A stretch of 64,000 nt of DNA, taken from assembly GCF_007096885.1 (NCBI RefSeq), contig NZ_VJNO01000029.1, positions 23,844 through 87,843 of the forward strand, in the 5' to 3' direction. The translations under genes were made by a program, and so were the position numbers. Below are positions 50,793 to 59,460 of this stretch, one piece after another. This stretch comes from Streptomyces sp. 130 (lineage in GTDB: Bacteria > Actinomycetota > Actinomycetes > Streptomycetales > Streptomycetaceae). Position 1 is the first letter of the stretch, and the number at the start of each line of letters is the position of its first letter. The notes under the pieces are model-generated. The model saw only the letters and a list, made by a program, of their open reading frames with translations. It ran no database searches and had not been told where the DNA came from.

Positions 50793-53234
50793 TCAGAGCT
50801 TCTGCACCGGCGCGTACCGCAGGAGCAGCTTCTTCGGGCGGTCGTCTCCGAAGTCGACCGTGGCCTTCGCCTGGTCGCCGACGCCCTCGACCGCCGTCAC
50901 CGTGCCCAGGCCGAACTGGTCGTGCGTGACCCGGTCGCCCGCCACCAGGGTGATCGTCGGCTTGTCCGAGGTCCGCCGGGTCGCGAAACCGGAGGGGCCG
51001 GAGCGGGCGCGGGAGGCGGAGAGCGACGAGGTGATCCCCGAGGTGGGGCCGGCCGGGGCGGCCATCGGGCCCTTCCGCTTCCAGTCCAGGTGCTGGTCGG
51101 GGATCTCCTCCAGGAAGCGCGACGGCGGGTTGTACGAGGGCTGGCCCCAGGCGCTGCGCATGGCGGCCCGGGTCAGATACAGCCGCTCGCGGGCGCGGGT
51201 GATGCCGACGTACGCGAGACGGCGCTCCTCCTCCAGCTCCTTGACCTGGCCGAGCGCCCGCATGTGCGGAAAGACGCCGTCCTCCATGCCGGTCAGGAAG
51301 ACGACCGGGAATTCGAGGCCCTTCGCGGTGTGCAGGGTCATCAGCGTGATGACACCGGAGCCGTCGGCGTCCTCGTCGGGGATCTGGTCGGAGTCGGCGA
51401 CGAGCGCGACCTGCTCCAGGAACTCCGCGAGCGTGCCCGCGCCCTCCTCCTCGCCCCGGTCCTGCTCGAACTCGAGGGCGACGGCGGCGAGCTCCTGGAG
51501 GTTCTCGATGCGGGTCTCGTCCTGCGGGTCGGTGGACGCCTGGAGCTCGGCGAGATAGCCCGTACGCTCCAGGACCGCTTCCAGCACCACGGCGGGCCCG
51601 GCGCCGGACTCGACGACCGTGCGCAGCTCCTCCATCAGCGTGTTGAACCGCTTCACGGCGTTGGCGGAGCGGGCGGCCATGCCGTACGCCTCGTCCACCC
51701 GGCGCAGCGCCTGCGGGAAGGTGATCTTCTCGCGCAGCGAGAGTGCGTCGATCATGGCCTCGGCGCGCTCTCCGATGCCGCGCTTGGGCACGTTGAGGAT
51801 GCGGCGGAGCGGGACGGTGTCCTCGGGGTTGGCGAGGACCCGCAGGTAGGCCAGGACGTCGCGGACCTCCTTGCGCTCGTAGAAGCGGACGCCGCCGACG
51901 ACCTTGTAGGGCAGGCCGACCCGGATGAAGATCTCCTCGAAGACCCGGGACTGCGCGTTCGTCCGGTAGAAGACGGCGACGTCGCCGGCCTTGGCGTCGC
52001 CCGCGTCGGTGAGGCGGTCGATCTCCTCGGCGACGAACTGCGCCTCGTCGTGCTCGGTGTCCGCGACGTAGCCCGTGATGCGGGTGCCGGTGCCGGCCTT
52101 GGTCCAGAGGTTCTTGGGGCGGCGGCTCTCGTTGCGCTCGATGACCGCGTTGGCGGCGGAGAGGATCGTCTGGGTGGAGCGGTAGTTCTGTTCGAGCAGG
52201 ATCGTCGTCGCGTCCGGGTAGTCCTCCTCGAACTGGAGGATGTTGCGGATGGTCGCGCCCCGGAAGGCGTAGATCGACTGGTCGGCGTCACCCACGACGC
52301 ACAGCTCGGCGGGGGCGTTCTCGGGACCGGCCGGGCCGACCAGCTCGCGCACCAGCGTGTACTGGGCGTGGTTGGTGTCCTGGTACTCGTCGACGAGGAC
52401 GTGCCGGAAGCGGCGGCGGTAGTGCTCGGCGACGTCGGGGAACGCCTGGAGCAGGTGGACCGTCGTCATGATGATGTCGTCGAAGTCCAGTGCGTTGGCC
52501 TCGCGCAGCCGGGCCTGGTACATCGCGTACGCCTGGGCGAGCGTCTTCTCGAAGCCGTCGACGGCCTGGCCCGCGAAGGTCTCCTCGTCGATGAGCTCGT
52601 TCTTGAGGTTGGAGACCTTGGCGGTGAAGGACTTCGGCGGGTAGCGCTTGGGGTCCAGCTCCAGGTCGCGGCAGACGAGGGCCATGAGCCGCTTGGAGTC
52701 GGCCGCGTCGTAGATCGAGAACGAGGACGTGAAACCGAGCTTCTTGGACTCGCGGCGCAGGATGCGGACGCAGGCGCTGTGGAAGGTCATGACCCACATG
52801 GCGTTGGCCCGGGGCCCGACCAGCTGCTCGACGCGCTCCTTCATCTCGCCGGCGGCCTTGTTGGTGAAGGTGATCGCCAGGATCTGGCCGGGGTGGACGC
52901 CCCGCTCGGCCAGCAGGTGGGCGATGCGGTGGGTGAGCACCCTGGTCTTGCCGGAGCCGGCGCCGGCGACGATGAGCAGGGGCGACCCGGCGTGCACGAC
53001 GGCGGCGCGCTGCTCGGTGTTCAGCCCGTCGAGCAGGGCCTCGGGGTCGATGACGGGGCGGTGCGCGCCGTCGCGGTAGTACGCGTCGCGGGCCGGCGGA
53101 GGCCCGTCGAACACGCCCGCGAACAGGTCCTCCGGCACCGCTTCGGGTGCGGGGTCCTCGGGGGGCGGCGGGGGCGCGTCCTCCTCCTGCTGCTGGAGGC
53201 CGGCCAGGAAACTGTCGTCAAAGAGGCTGCTCAT
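50793..53234 (-). CDS. pcrA: ATP-dependent DNA helicase PcrA (UvrD family)
   Basis: Superfamily 1A 3'-5' helicase for repair and removal of replication-blocking proteins, 813 aa. Walker A is GAGSGKT (AGAGSGKTRVLTHRIAHLL) and motif II is VDEYQDTN. Motif III, GDADQSIYAFRGA, and later motifs TLHTAKGLEFPVVFL and AYVGITRARERLYL are intact. The N-terminal 55 residues are Pro/Glu-rich. A C-terminal basic linker ends in the UvrD tail. The upstream sequence carries a DNA-damage-type promoter 9 nt before the ATG. Confidence 0.97.
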   Translation of the reverse strand: MSSLFDDSFLAGLQQQEEDAPPPPPEDPAPEAVPEDLFAGVFDGPPPARDAYYRDGAHRPVIDPEALLDGLNTEQRAAVVHAGSPLLIVAGAGSGKTRVLTHRIAHLLAERGVHPGQILAITFTNKAAGEMKERVEQLVGPRANAMWVMTFHSACVRILRRESKKLGFTSSFSIYDAADSKRLMALVCRDLELDPKRYPPKSFTAKVSNLKNELIDEETFAGQAVDGFEKTLAQAYAMYQARLREANALDFDDIIMTTVHLLQAFPDVAEHYRRRFRHVLVDEYQDTNHAQYTLVRELVGPAGPENAPAELCVVGDADQSIYAFRGATIRNILQFEEDYPDATTILLEQNYRSTQTILSAANAVIERNESRRPKNLWTKAGTGTRITGYVADTEHDEAQFVAEEIDRLTDAGDAKAGDVAVFYRTNAQSRVFEEIFIRVGLPYKVVGGVRFYERKEVRDVLAYLRVLANPEDTVPLRRILNVPKRGIGERAEAMIDALSLREKITFPQALRRVDEAYGMAARSANAVKRFNTLMEELRTVVESGAGPAVVLEAVLERTGYLAELQASTDPQDETRIENLQELAAVALEFEQDRGEEEGAGTLAEFLEQVALVADSDQIPDEDADGSGVITLMTLHTAKGLEFPVVFLTGMEDGVFPHMRALGQVKELEEERRLAYVGITRARERLYLTRAAMRSAWGQPSYNPPSRFLEEIPDQHLDWKRKGPMAAPAGPTSGITSSLSASRARSGPSGFATRRTSDKPTITLVAGDRVTHDQFGLGTVTAVEGVGDQAKATVDFGDDRPKKLLLRYAPVQKL

Positions 53235-53243
53235 CGCTGTCCG

Positions 53244-53266
53244 AGTCTAAAGCGCCCGGCTGACAC
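53244..53266 (-). promoter_or_regulatory. RecA-NDp-like promoter of pcrA
   Basis: On the minus strand GTGTCAGCC (53266 to 53258) is followed by exactly 8 bp and TAGACT (53249 to 53244), fitting the core TGTCR-N-TAnnnT form of the LexA-independent damage promoter, though the outer bases of the -35 box differ. The ATG is 9 nt downstream, giving an almost leaderless mRNA. Confidence 0.5.
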
Positions 53267-53321
53267 CCGGCCCCGCTCCGAAAAGGTCACGGAAATGTAT
53301 CGGGCATATCGAACACCAACC

Positions 53322-53351
53322 TTCACAGCGGCCCCGTGGGTTGGCTAGCGT
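53322..53351 (+). promoter_or_regulatory. Promoter of the riboswitch-controlled NlpC/P60 gene
   Basis: TTCACA (53322-53327) and TAGCGT (53346-53351) with 18-bp spacing; transcription should begin near 53358, giving a leader of about 195 nt that contains the riboswitch. Confidence 0.55.
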
Positions 53352-53374
53352 GCACGTTCGGACGGCCCGTACCC

Positions 53375-53545
53375 CCAGAGGCGACCCACGCCGAGCGGGC
53401 CCCACGCCGAATCCGGGCCCGCCCGGAACCGGGGACCCACACGCAGTACCGGGGTGAATCGGTCCTTCCCCACCGGACCGTAGGGCAGCCTTCCGTTCCG
53501 CCCGAACCCGACAGCTAACCCGGTAGGCGGTCCACGGAAGGAGAT
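53375..53545 (+). ncRNA. c-di-AMP (ydaO-yuaA type) riboswitch
   Basis: The leader contains the ordered ydaO signature: CGCCGAATCC, then CGGAACCGGGGACCCA, GGGGTGAATC, AGGGCAGCCTTCCG, and CCGAACCCGACAGCTAACC with GGTAGGCGG. CCTTCCGT at 53489-53496 can pair with ACGGAAGG at 53534-53541, the final stem, which contains part of the AAGGAG ribosome site. From knowledge of this class, c-di-AMP binding turns expression off; it is known in Streptomyces ahead of resuscitation-factor and other wall-hydrolase genes. Boundaries are approximate. Confidence 0.9.
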
Positions 53546-53552
53546 GCCGGCC

Positions 53553-54710
53553 TTGGCGTCGCATCGCAGACCGCGCACCCGGGTGCGCTCCACCATTCCC
53601 GTCGGGCTCACCTCGGCCGCGCTGGCCTCGGTGACCCTGCTGTCCGCGCAGAGCGCGATGGCCGCTCCGGCGCCGAAGCCGAGCATCGAGGAAGTCCAGA
53701 AGCGGGTGGACGACCTCTATCGGCAGGCCGGTACCGCCACCCAGAAGTACAACCGGGCCAAGGAGGCCACGGACGAGCAGAAGGCCCGGGTCGACGCGCT
53801 GCTGGACGATGTGGCCGAGCGGACCGAGAAGCTGAACGACGCCCGCCGGACGCTCGGCAACTACGCGGCCGCCCAGTACCGCACCGGCGGCCTCGCGCCG
53901 ACCGCGACCTTCTTCCTGGCCGACGACCCGCAGTCGTTCTTCGACCAGACGCACCTCATGGACCGCATGGCCGAGCGCCAGCAGCAGGCGGTCACGGAGT
54001 TCCGCACGCAGCAGGCGAAGGCGTCGAAGCAGCGCGCGGAGGCCGTGGAGAGCCTGGAGACGCTGACCGAGTCGCAGGCCGAGCTGCGCACCAGCAAGCA
54101 GAACGTCCGGACGAAGCTGACCGAGGCCCGGACGCTGCTGTCGAAGCTGACCGCCGAGGAGAAGGCGCGCCTGGCCGAGCTGGAGCGCGAGAAGGAGGCG
54201 GAGGCAAAGCGGAAGGCCGCGGAGCTGGCGGAGAAGCAGGCCGCCGCCAGGAAGGAAGCCGAGCAGAAGGCGAAGGAGTCGGCCGGCAGCGGTGGTACGG
54301 AGACGGGCTCGGGTTCCGGCAGCGGCACCGGCACCGGCACCGGCACCGGCAGCAGCGCCTCCACGAAGGCGGAGAAGGTCCTCGCGTTCGCCCGCGCCCA
54401 GATCGGCAAGCCGTACGTCTGGGGCGCGACCGGCCCCTCCTCGTACGACTGCTCCGGGCTGACGCAGGCGGCCTGGAAGGCGGCGGGCGTCGACCTCCCG
54501 CGTACCACCTGGGACCAGGTGAACGTCGGCACACGGGTCGCCACGGCCGATCTGCAACCCGGTGACCTGGTGTTCTTTTACGACGACATCAGCCACGTCG
54601 GGATCTACAAGGGCGACGGGATGATGATCCACGCGCCGAAGCCCGGGGCGAACGTGCGCGAGGAGTCGATCTACTACATGCCGATCTACGGGAGTGTGCG
54701 CCCCGCCTGA
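53553..54710 (+). CDS. NlpC/P60 peptidoglycan endopeptidase
   Basis: Secreted wall hydrolase of 385 aa. A signal peptide (VGLTSAALASVTLLSAQSAMA) is followed by a long coiled coil, a Gly/Ser/Thr linker encoded by ACCGGC hexamer repeats, and a C-terminal NlpC/P60 domain. The catalytic Cys is in YDCSGLTQ (about residue 300), and the histidine in ISHVGIY; a further HAP histidine completes the site. TTG 53553 is preferred because AAGGAG lies 9 nt upstream; ATG 53544 is too close to it. Expression is controlled by the c-di-AMP riboswitch in its leader. Confidence 0.93.
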   Translation: MASHRRPRTRVRSTIPVGLTSAALASVTLLSAQSAMAAPAPKPSIEEVQKRVDDLYRQAGTATQKYNRAKEATDEQKARVDALLDDVAERTEKLNDARRTLGNYAAAQYRTGGLAPTATFFLADDPQSFFDQTHLMDRMAERQQQAVTEFRTQQAKASKQRAEAVESLETLTESQAELRTSKQNVRTKLTEARTLLSKLTAEEKARLAELEREKEAEAKRKAAELAEKQAAARKEAEQKAKESAGSGGTETGSGSGSGTGTGTGTGSSASTKAEKVLAFARAQIGKPYVWGATGPSSYDCSGLTQAAWKAAGVDLPRTTWDQVNVGTRVATADLQPGDLVFFYDDISHVGIYKGDGMMIHAPKPGANVREESIYYMPIYGSVRPA

Positions 54711-54721
54711 CCGGGGAAGAG

Positions 54722-54745
54722 GGCCGGCCCGCGCCCGGGCCGGCC
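54722..54745. terminator. Bidirectional terminator after the first NlpC/P60 gene
   Basis: GGCCGGCCCG (54722-54731) pairs with CGGGCCGGCC (54736-54745) around a 4-nt loop, between convergent stops. Confidence 0.75.
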
Positions 54746-54758
54746 GCCGCGAGGGCGC

Positions 54759-55112
54759 TCAGGTCCAGAGCGTGGCGATGAAGATGTTCGCCAGGGTCAG
54801 CGCGCCGACCGCCGCGAAGAACCCCTTCTCGACCTTCTCCTCGTCCCGCTTGACGTAGACGAGCCCCAGGATCACCACCAGGAACAGCAGCTTGATCCCG
54901 ATCTTGACGTTGTTCACGGGGTGGTCGTCGGCCTGGTCCAGGCCGACCAGGGCGATGCCGGTGACGAGCATGGTCAGCGCGCCGTGCAGCATGCCGGGGA
55001 CGAACCGGGCGGTGCCGGCCTTCATCGCCTTCATCTGACCGAGGAAGCCGCCGAGCAGGGCGGCGATGCCGATGATGTGCAGGGCGACGACGAAATCGAT
55101 GAGTACGCGCAT
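54759..55112 (-). CDS. Small membrane protein, 117 aa
   Basis: A four-helix membrane protein: FVVALHIIGIAALLGGFLG, then MLHGALTMLVTGIALVGL, IGIKLLFLVVILGLVYV and FFAAVGALTLANIFIATLW. It has no signal peptide apart from the first helix and no recognisable domain name to me. It lies between the two NlpC/P60 genes on the opposite strand, an order I recall in other Streptomyces. No function is proposed. Confidence 0.75.
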   Translation of the reverse strand: MRVLIDFVVALHIIGIAALLGGFLGQMKAMKAGTARFVPGMLHGALTMLVTGIALVGLDQADDHPVNNVKIGIKLLFLVVILGLVYVKRDEEKVEKGFFAAVGALTLANIFIATLWT

Positions 55113-55431
55113 GGTTTTGCACCCTAGAACCCTCTCCCCGGACCGCTCCGGGCAGGGTGGGTCAGGGTGGGGCCTACGGGTCGTTTGAATGATGAATGCA
55201 CTTTTTGCCTGATTCTGCGGGCCTCGCTCTGGTCACTCATGCCGCACGACCGGTCATACAGCGACAATGCCACGCCAAGAGCGGGCAATAACCGTCATAA
55301 CGACACCTTCCCGTGACCTGGGATTAGCGTCCCTTCCCGGTGGCCGTGGAGCAGGGACCGTCCTCGCCGGCCACCGGAGAAGCCCGCCGGTAGACCCCGC
55401 CGGGCCGTCGCACGGAAGGACGCCCGCCCCC
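55113..55431. other. Divergent intergenic region before the second NlpC/P60 gene
   Basis: A 319-bp space, AT-richer at 55180-55330. It contains GGATTAGCGTCCC near 55321, a plausible -10 (TTAGCG/TAGCGT) for the plus-strand gene, and two similar blocks, AATAACCGTC and ATAACGAC, just upstream. Unlike the first NlpC/P60 leader, none of the ydaO motifs are present. Confidence 0.4.
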
Positions 55432-56478
55432 GTGGCAGCGCATCGCAAACCCAGGCAGCGCCTCACCACCGCCTCCACGGCCCGCACCGCGGCGACCCTC
55501 GCCGTCGCCGGAGCCGCGACGGCCGCCGTGCTGCCGGGAACCGCGCACGCGGACCCCGCGCCCACCGCACGGCAGGTCAAGGCCCAGGTGGACCGGCTCT
55601 ACCGGGAGGCGGAGGTCGCCACCGAGAAGTACAACGGCGCGAAGTCCGAGGCGACCGCCGCCGCCAAGTCGGTCGACGCCCTGCGCGACGAGGCCGCCCG
55701 CAGGACCGCCCGCCTCAACAGCGCCCGCGATGTACTCGGCGCGTACGCCGCCGCGCAGTACCGGTCCGCCGGCATCGACCCCTCCGTGCAGCTGGCGCTC
55801 TCCTCCGACCCCGACCAGTACCTGCGCCGCGCCACCTACGCGGAGCGGGCCGGTGAACGCCGGGCCGCCGAGGTGCGCTCGGTGCGCCGCCAGGTCGCGG
55901 AGATCGCCCAGGTACGCGCCGAGGCGGCCGGCAAGCTCACCGAGCTGGCCGCCCGGCAGGCCGCCCTCAAGGAGCACCGGGCGACCGTCCGCGCCAAGCT
56001 GGCCGAGGCCCGCCGCCTGCTCGCCCGCCTCACCCCGGCCGAGCGCGCCGCCTACGACGCCTCCGAGGACGGCCGCGGACCCGGTCGCGCGGACCGGAGC
56101 GCACCGCGCGGTGCCGTCGCCGCACCGGGCGCCCGCGCCGCCCAGGCCGTCGCCTTCGCGTACAGCGCGCTGGGCAAGCCGTACGTGTGGGGCGCGACCG
56201 GGCCCAACTCCTTCGACTGTTCCGGGCTGACCCAGGCCGCCTGGCGCGCCGCCGGAGTCTCGCTGCCCCGGACCACGTACACCCAGATCAACGCCGGGCA
56301 GCGGGTGCCGCGTTCCCAGCTGGCCCCCGGGGACCTGGTGTTCTTCTACTCGGGCGTCAGCCACGTCGGCCTGTACATCGGGAACGGCCGGATGATCCAC
56401 GCGCCGCGTCCCGGGGCCCCGGTCCGGATCGCGCCCATCGACGAAATGCCCTTCGCGGGGGCGACCCGGGTGGCATAG
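55432..56478 (+). CDS. Second NlpC/P60 peptidoglycan endopeptidase
   Basis: A 348-aa paralog of the gene at 53553. It has a signal peptide (ATLAVAGAATAAVLPGTAHA), an Ala-rich coiled coil (residues about 45-220), a short linker, and an NlpC/P60 domain with FDCSGLTQAAWRAAGVSLP (Cys near 263), VSHVGLYIGNGRMIHAP. It lacks the long Gly/Thr linker of its paralog. GTG 55432 gives the VAAHRKPRQR start, parallel to LASHRRPRTR in the first copy. The GGAAGGA ribosome site is 12 nt upstream, slightly far. Confidence 0.9.
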   Translation: MAAHRKPRQRLTTASTARTAATLAVAGAATAAVLPGTAHADPAPTARQVKAQVDRLYREAEVATEKYNGAKSEATAAAKSVDALRDEAARRTARLNSARDVLGAYAAAQYRSAGIDPSVQLALSSDPDQYLRRATYAERAGERRAAEVRSVRRQVAEIAQVRAEAAGKLTELAARQAALKEHRATVRAKLAEARRLLARLTPAERAAYDASEDGRGPGRADRSAPRGAVAAPGARAAQAVAFAYSALGKPYVWGATGPNSFDCSGLTQAAWRAAGVSLPRTTYTQINAGQRVPRSQLAPGDLVFFYSGVSHVGLYIGNGRMIHAPRPGAPVRIAPIDEMPFAGATRVA

Positions 56479-56523
56479 GCTCCGGCGCGGCCCCTACCTC
56501 AACGGCCCGGAGGACACCCGAAC

Positions 56524-57291
56524 ATGCCGATGGACGCCGACGTCCAGACCCATGCCCGCACGCTCACGCTGCGCTCCCCGGACCATGTCCGCGTCGGGCC
56601 GTTCGTGATCCGCTACAACCCGGACTGGTCGCTGAAGTACGCCAACTACGCGATCCCGGACCAGGACGCCGAGCCGACGCCCGGCGAAGTCGACGCGCTC
56701 ATAGCGGCGTTCGGCGAGCTGGAACGGATGCCCCGCCTGGAGTTCCTGCCCGGCTGGGCGCCGGCCGTCGAACCGGCGCTGCTCGCCGCCGGGTTCACCG
56801 TCGAGAACCGCGCCCCGGTCCTCGCCTGCGCCCCCGGCGGCCTGGTGGAGCCGAAGCCGGTCGCGGACCTGGTCATCGCCGAGCCCGCCACCGGGGCGGA
56901 GTTCGCCGCCGCCGCGCTCGTCCAGCACCTGGGCTACGGCGGGGAGGGCGAGCCCGAGGACGGCACGGCCCGGTGGCTGCGCAACGCGGCGGCGGGCGGC
57001 GGGGTCGCCGCGCTCGCCACGGTCGGCGGCGTCCCGGCGGGCGCGGGCGGCTGCTCGGTCCCCGTGGACGGCCTCAGCGAGCTGGCGGGCCTCGCGGTCG
57101 GCGCGGACTTCCGCCGCCGGGGCATCGGCGCCGCGCTCTCCGCACACCTGACGCGCACCGCGTTCGAGCGGGGCTGCCGGGTGGTGTGGCTGGAGCCGGG
57201 CGACGCCGACGTGGAGCGGATCTACGCGTCCATCGGCTACCGCAGGGTGGGCGAGAAGCTGAACATCTCGCTCGCCCCGGACAGGCCCTAG
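56524..57291 (+). CDS. GNAT-family N-acetyltransferase
   Basis: A 255-aa protein with a C-terminal GNAT domain: the acetyl-CoA loop is VGADFRRRGIGAALSAHLTR, followed by VVWLEPGDADVERIYASIGYR. The N-terminal 110 residues may form a second, degenerate GNAT-like half. Gene position next to a two-component system does not reveal the substrate. Its stop overlaps the convergent response regulator gene by 4 bp. Confidence 0.87.
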   Translation: MPMDADVQTHARTLTLRSPDHVRVGPFVIRYNPDWSLKYANYAIPDQDAEPTPGEVDALIAAFGELERMPRLEFLPGWAPAVEPALLAAGFTVENRAPVLACAPGGLVEPKPVADLVIAEPATGAEFAAAALVQHLGYGGEGEPEDGTARWLRNAAAGGGVAALATVGGVPAGAGGCSVPVDGLSELAGLAVGADFRRRGIGAALSAHLTRTAFERGCRVVWLEPGDADVERIYASIGYRRVGEKLNISLAPDRP

Positions 57292-57992
57292 ACCAGCCGC
57301 CGCGCCGTCGCCCAGCGGGTCAGTTCGTGGCGGTTGGAGAGCTGGAGCTTGCGCAGCACCGCCGAGACGTGGGACTCGACCGTCTTCACGGAGATGAACA
57401 GCTGCTTCGCGATCTCCTTGTACGCGTAGCCCCGGGCGATCAGGCGCAGGACCTCGCGTTCGCGCTGGGTCAGCCGGTCCAGGTCCTCGTCGACCGGGGG
57501 TGCGTCGGTGGAGGCGAAGGCGTCGAGGACGAAGCCGGCCAGGCGGGGCGAGAAGACCGCGTCGCCGTCCTGGACCCGGAAGACCGAGTCGACCAGGTCG
57601 CTGCCGGTGATCGTCTTGGTGACGTAGCCCCGGGCGCCGCCCCGGATGACGCCGATGACGTCCTCGGCGGCGTCCGACACGGAGAGCGCGAGGAAGCGCA
57701 CCGGGTCCTCGGCGGCGGCCATCAGGGGCGCGCAGCGGCGCAGGACCTCGACGCCGCCGCCGCCGGGGAGGTGGACGTCGAGGAGGACGACCTCGGGGCG
57801 GGTCGCCGTGATGACGGTGACCGCCTGATCGACGTCGGCCGCCTCACCGACGACCTCGACGCCGGTCTCCTCGGTACGGCCGATCTCGGCCTGCACGCCG
57901 GTGCGGAACATCCGGTGGTCGTCGACGAGCACGACTCGTACCCGGCGCTCCGGGTTCTCCCGGCCCCCGGTCGCCTCACTGGTCCCGTTCAT
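57288..57992 (-). CDS. NarL/LuxR-type response regulator
   Basis: A 234-aa response regulator. The receiver domain has the acidic pair in VVLVDDHRMFRTGV, the phospho-acceptor Asp in LLDVHLPGGGG, and the conserved Lys in YVTKTITGSDL. The LuxR-type HTH is LTQREREVLRLIARGYAYKE, then IAKQLFISVKTVESHVSAVL. Its ATG lies 17 nt inside the 3' end of the histidine kinase gene, so they are coupled partners. With the PspC/LiaF-like gene it forms a LiaFSR-like envelope stress system. Confidence 0.93.
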   Translation of the reverse strand: MNGTSEATGGRENPERRVRVVLVDDHRMFRTGVQAEIGRTEETGVEVVGEAADVDQAVTVITATRPEVVLLDVHLPGGGGVEVLRRCAPLMAAAEDPVRFLALSVSDAAEDVIGVIRGGARGYVTKTITGSDLVDSVFRVQDGDAVFSPRLAGFVLDAFASTDAPPVDEDLDRLTQREREVLRLIARGYAYKEIAKQLFISVKTVESHVSAVLRKLQLSNRHELTRWATARRLV

Positions 57993-59274
57993 CGCTCGTC
58001 CTCTCCATCTCAAGCTCGACCTCGGTGCCCCCGCCGGGCACCGAACGCAGCCGGGCCGTACCGCCGTTGCGCTGCATCCGGCCGATGATCGATTCGCGTA
58101 CGCCCATTCTGTCGCCCGGCACGGAGTCCAGGTCGAATCCCGGGCCCCGGTCGCGCACGGAGACGAAGACCGTGTGGCCCTCGACCTCCGCGTAGACCTG
58201 GACGGCGCCGCCCTCGCCACCGTACTTGGCGGCGTTGACCATCGCCTCGCGCGCGGCCTGCATCTGTGCGGCCAGCTTCTCGTCCAGCGGGCAGTCGCCG
58301 ACGACGACGACCTCCAGGGGGACGCCGTGCTTGTCCTCGACCTCGGCGGCGGCCCGCTTGACGGCCTCGGCCAGCGTCTCCGGCTCGTCGGCCTCGTCCT
58401 TGCCGGTGCCCTCGGGGTTGTACAGCCAGTTGCGCAGCTCGCGCTCCTGGGAGCGGGCCAGCCGGCGGACCTCCCCGGCGTCGTCGGCGCTGCGCTGGAT
58501 CAGGGTGAGGGTGTGCAGCACGGAGTCGTGGACGTGGGCGGCGACCTCGGCGCGCTCCTGGGCCCGGATGCGCATGAGGCGTTCCTCGGAGAGGTCCTGG
58601 GTCATGCGGACGAGGTAGGGGCCGGCCAGGAGGGCGATGCCGGTGAGCACGGCGATGGCGGCGGTGATGACGTTGCCGAGCTGGGCGGCGGAGCCGCGTA
58701 CGACCATGAAGACGGCGAGCCCCAGGCCGACGAGGGCGACTCCGGCCAGGGCGCGGGCCACCTGCAGGACGCGGCGGCGGTGGCCGACCTCCATCCAGCG
58801 GGCGCGGCGGGCGTTGTCGGCCTGGCGCCACACCAGGACGGAGCCGGCGCCGATGAGAAGGCTGGGCCAGATGTAGCGGTCGGCCTTGCTGCCCATGTCG
58901 ACGTTGCCGACGAAGACGGCGGCGCCGAACAGCAGCGCGATGAGGGCGAAGACCTGGCCCTTGTCGGGTTTGCGGAGGCGGCGGGTGCCGTCGGGGGCGG
59001 TCTCGAAGACGGACCGGGGCCCGTCCACGCCGCCGACGCCGAGCGGGACCACGATCCAGAACACCGCGTACAGCAGGGCGCCGAGGCCGTCCGCGAAGAA
59101 CAGGCCGAGGAAGACGAACCGCAGCCAGACGACCGGGAGTCCGAGGTGGCCGGCGAGTCCGCGCGCCACCCCGCCGAGGAGACGGCCGTCCGCGCTGCGG
59201 TACAGCTTGCGCAGCGGGGGCTCCTCCGGGTCGGGGGCGTGGGAGCTTGCGGCTCGGGTGGTGGCGGCTGGCAT
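57976..59274 (-). CDS. PspC-domain sensor histidine kinase
   Basis: A 432-aa sensor kinase. Residues about 20-80 form a PspC domain (KLYRSADGRLLGGVARGLAGHL) with helices, followed by four more membrane segments. The HisKA_3 motif is VAAHVHDSVLHTLTLIQRS, and the ATPase domain has an N box (REAMVNAAKYGGEGGAVQVY) and DRGPGFD. There is no large extracellular sensor domain, as in LiaS/DesK-like intramembrane-sensing kinases. The gene is divergent from the PspC/LiaF-like gene, over a promoter region with four CCCTGA/TCAGGG motifs. Confidence 0.92.
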   Translation of the reverse strand: MPAATTRAASSHAPDPEEPPLRKLYRSADGRLLGGVARGLAGHLGLPVVWLRFVFLGLFFADGLGALLYAVFWIVVPLGVGGVDGPRSVFETAPDGTRRLRKPDKGQVFALIALLFGAAVFVGNVDMGSKADRYIWPSLLIGAGSVLVWRQADNARRARWMEVGHRRRVLQVARALAGVALVGLGLAVFMVVRGSAAQLGNVITAAIAVLTGIALLAGPYLVRMTQDLSEERLMRIRAQERAEVAAHVHDSVLHTLTLIQRSADDAGEVRRLARSQERELRNWLYNPEGTGKDEADEPETLAEAVKRAAAEVEDKHGVPLEVVVVGDCPLDEKLAAQMQAAREAMVNAAKYGGEGGAVQVYAEVEGHTVFVSVRDRGPGFDLDSVPGDRMGVRESIIGRMQRNGGTARLRSVPGGGTEVELEMERTSDERDQ

Positions 59275-59309
59275 GGTCCGATCGTCACATGCCCCTGCGG
59301 GTGAGGACA

Positions 59310-59404
59310 TCAGGGTCGGCCCCCAGTTCGTCCCTGAGACGGCTGGGGTGCGGGGGCGGGGCGGGGCCCGGCACCCCTGAGAGACGGGCGGGTCAATATC
59401 AGGG
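59310..59404. promoter_or_regulatory. Four-site CCCTGA/TCAGGG array between kinase and LiaF-like genes
   Basis: TCAGGG occurs at 59310 and 59399 and its complement CCCTGA at 59332 and 59375. The four copies form two inverted pairs, with CCCTGAGAC/CCCTGAGAGAC extensions. They sit in the 186-bp divergent promoter space and are good candidates for binding sites of the response regulator encoded at 57288. Confidence 0.5.
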
Positions 59405-59460
59405 ACCGGCCAGGGTCGGTGCGGGTGCCGGTGGGGCTCGGGGGCCGTCACCATGGAGCC

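Noticed and set aside
55254..55431. A second c-di-AMP riboswitch ahead of the second NlpC/P60 gene
   Set aside because: Only a CACGGAAGGA stretch is shared with the first leader; the GGGGTGAATC and CCGACAGCTAACC blocks are absent.
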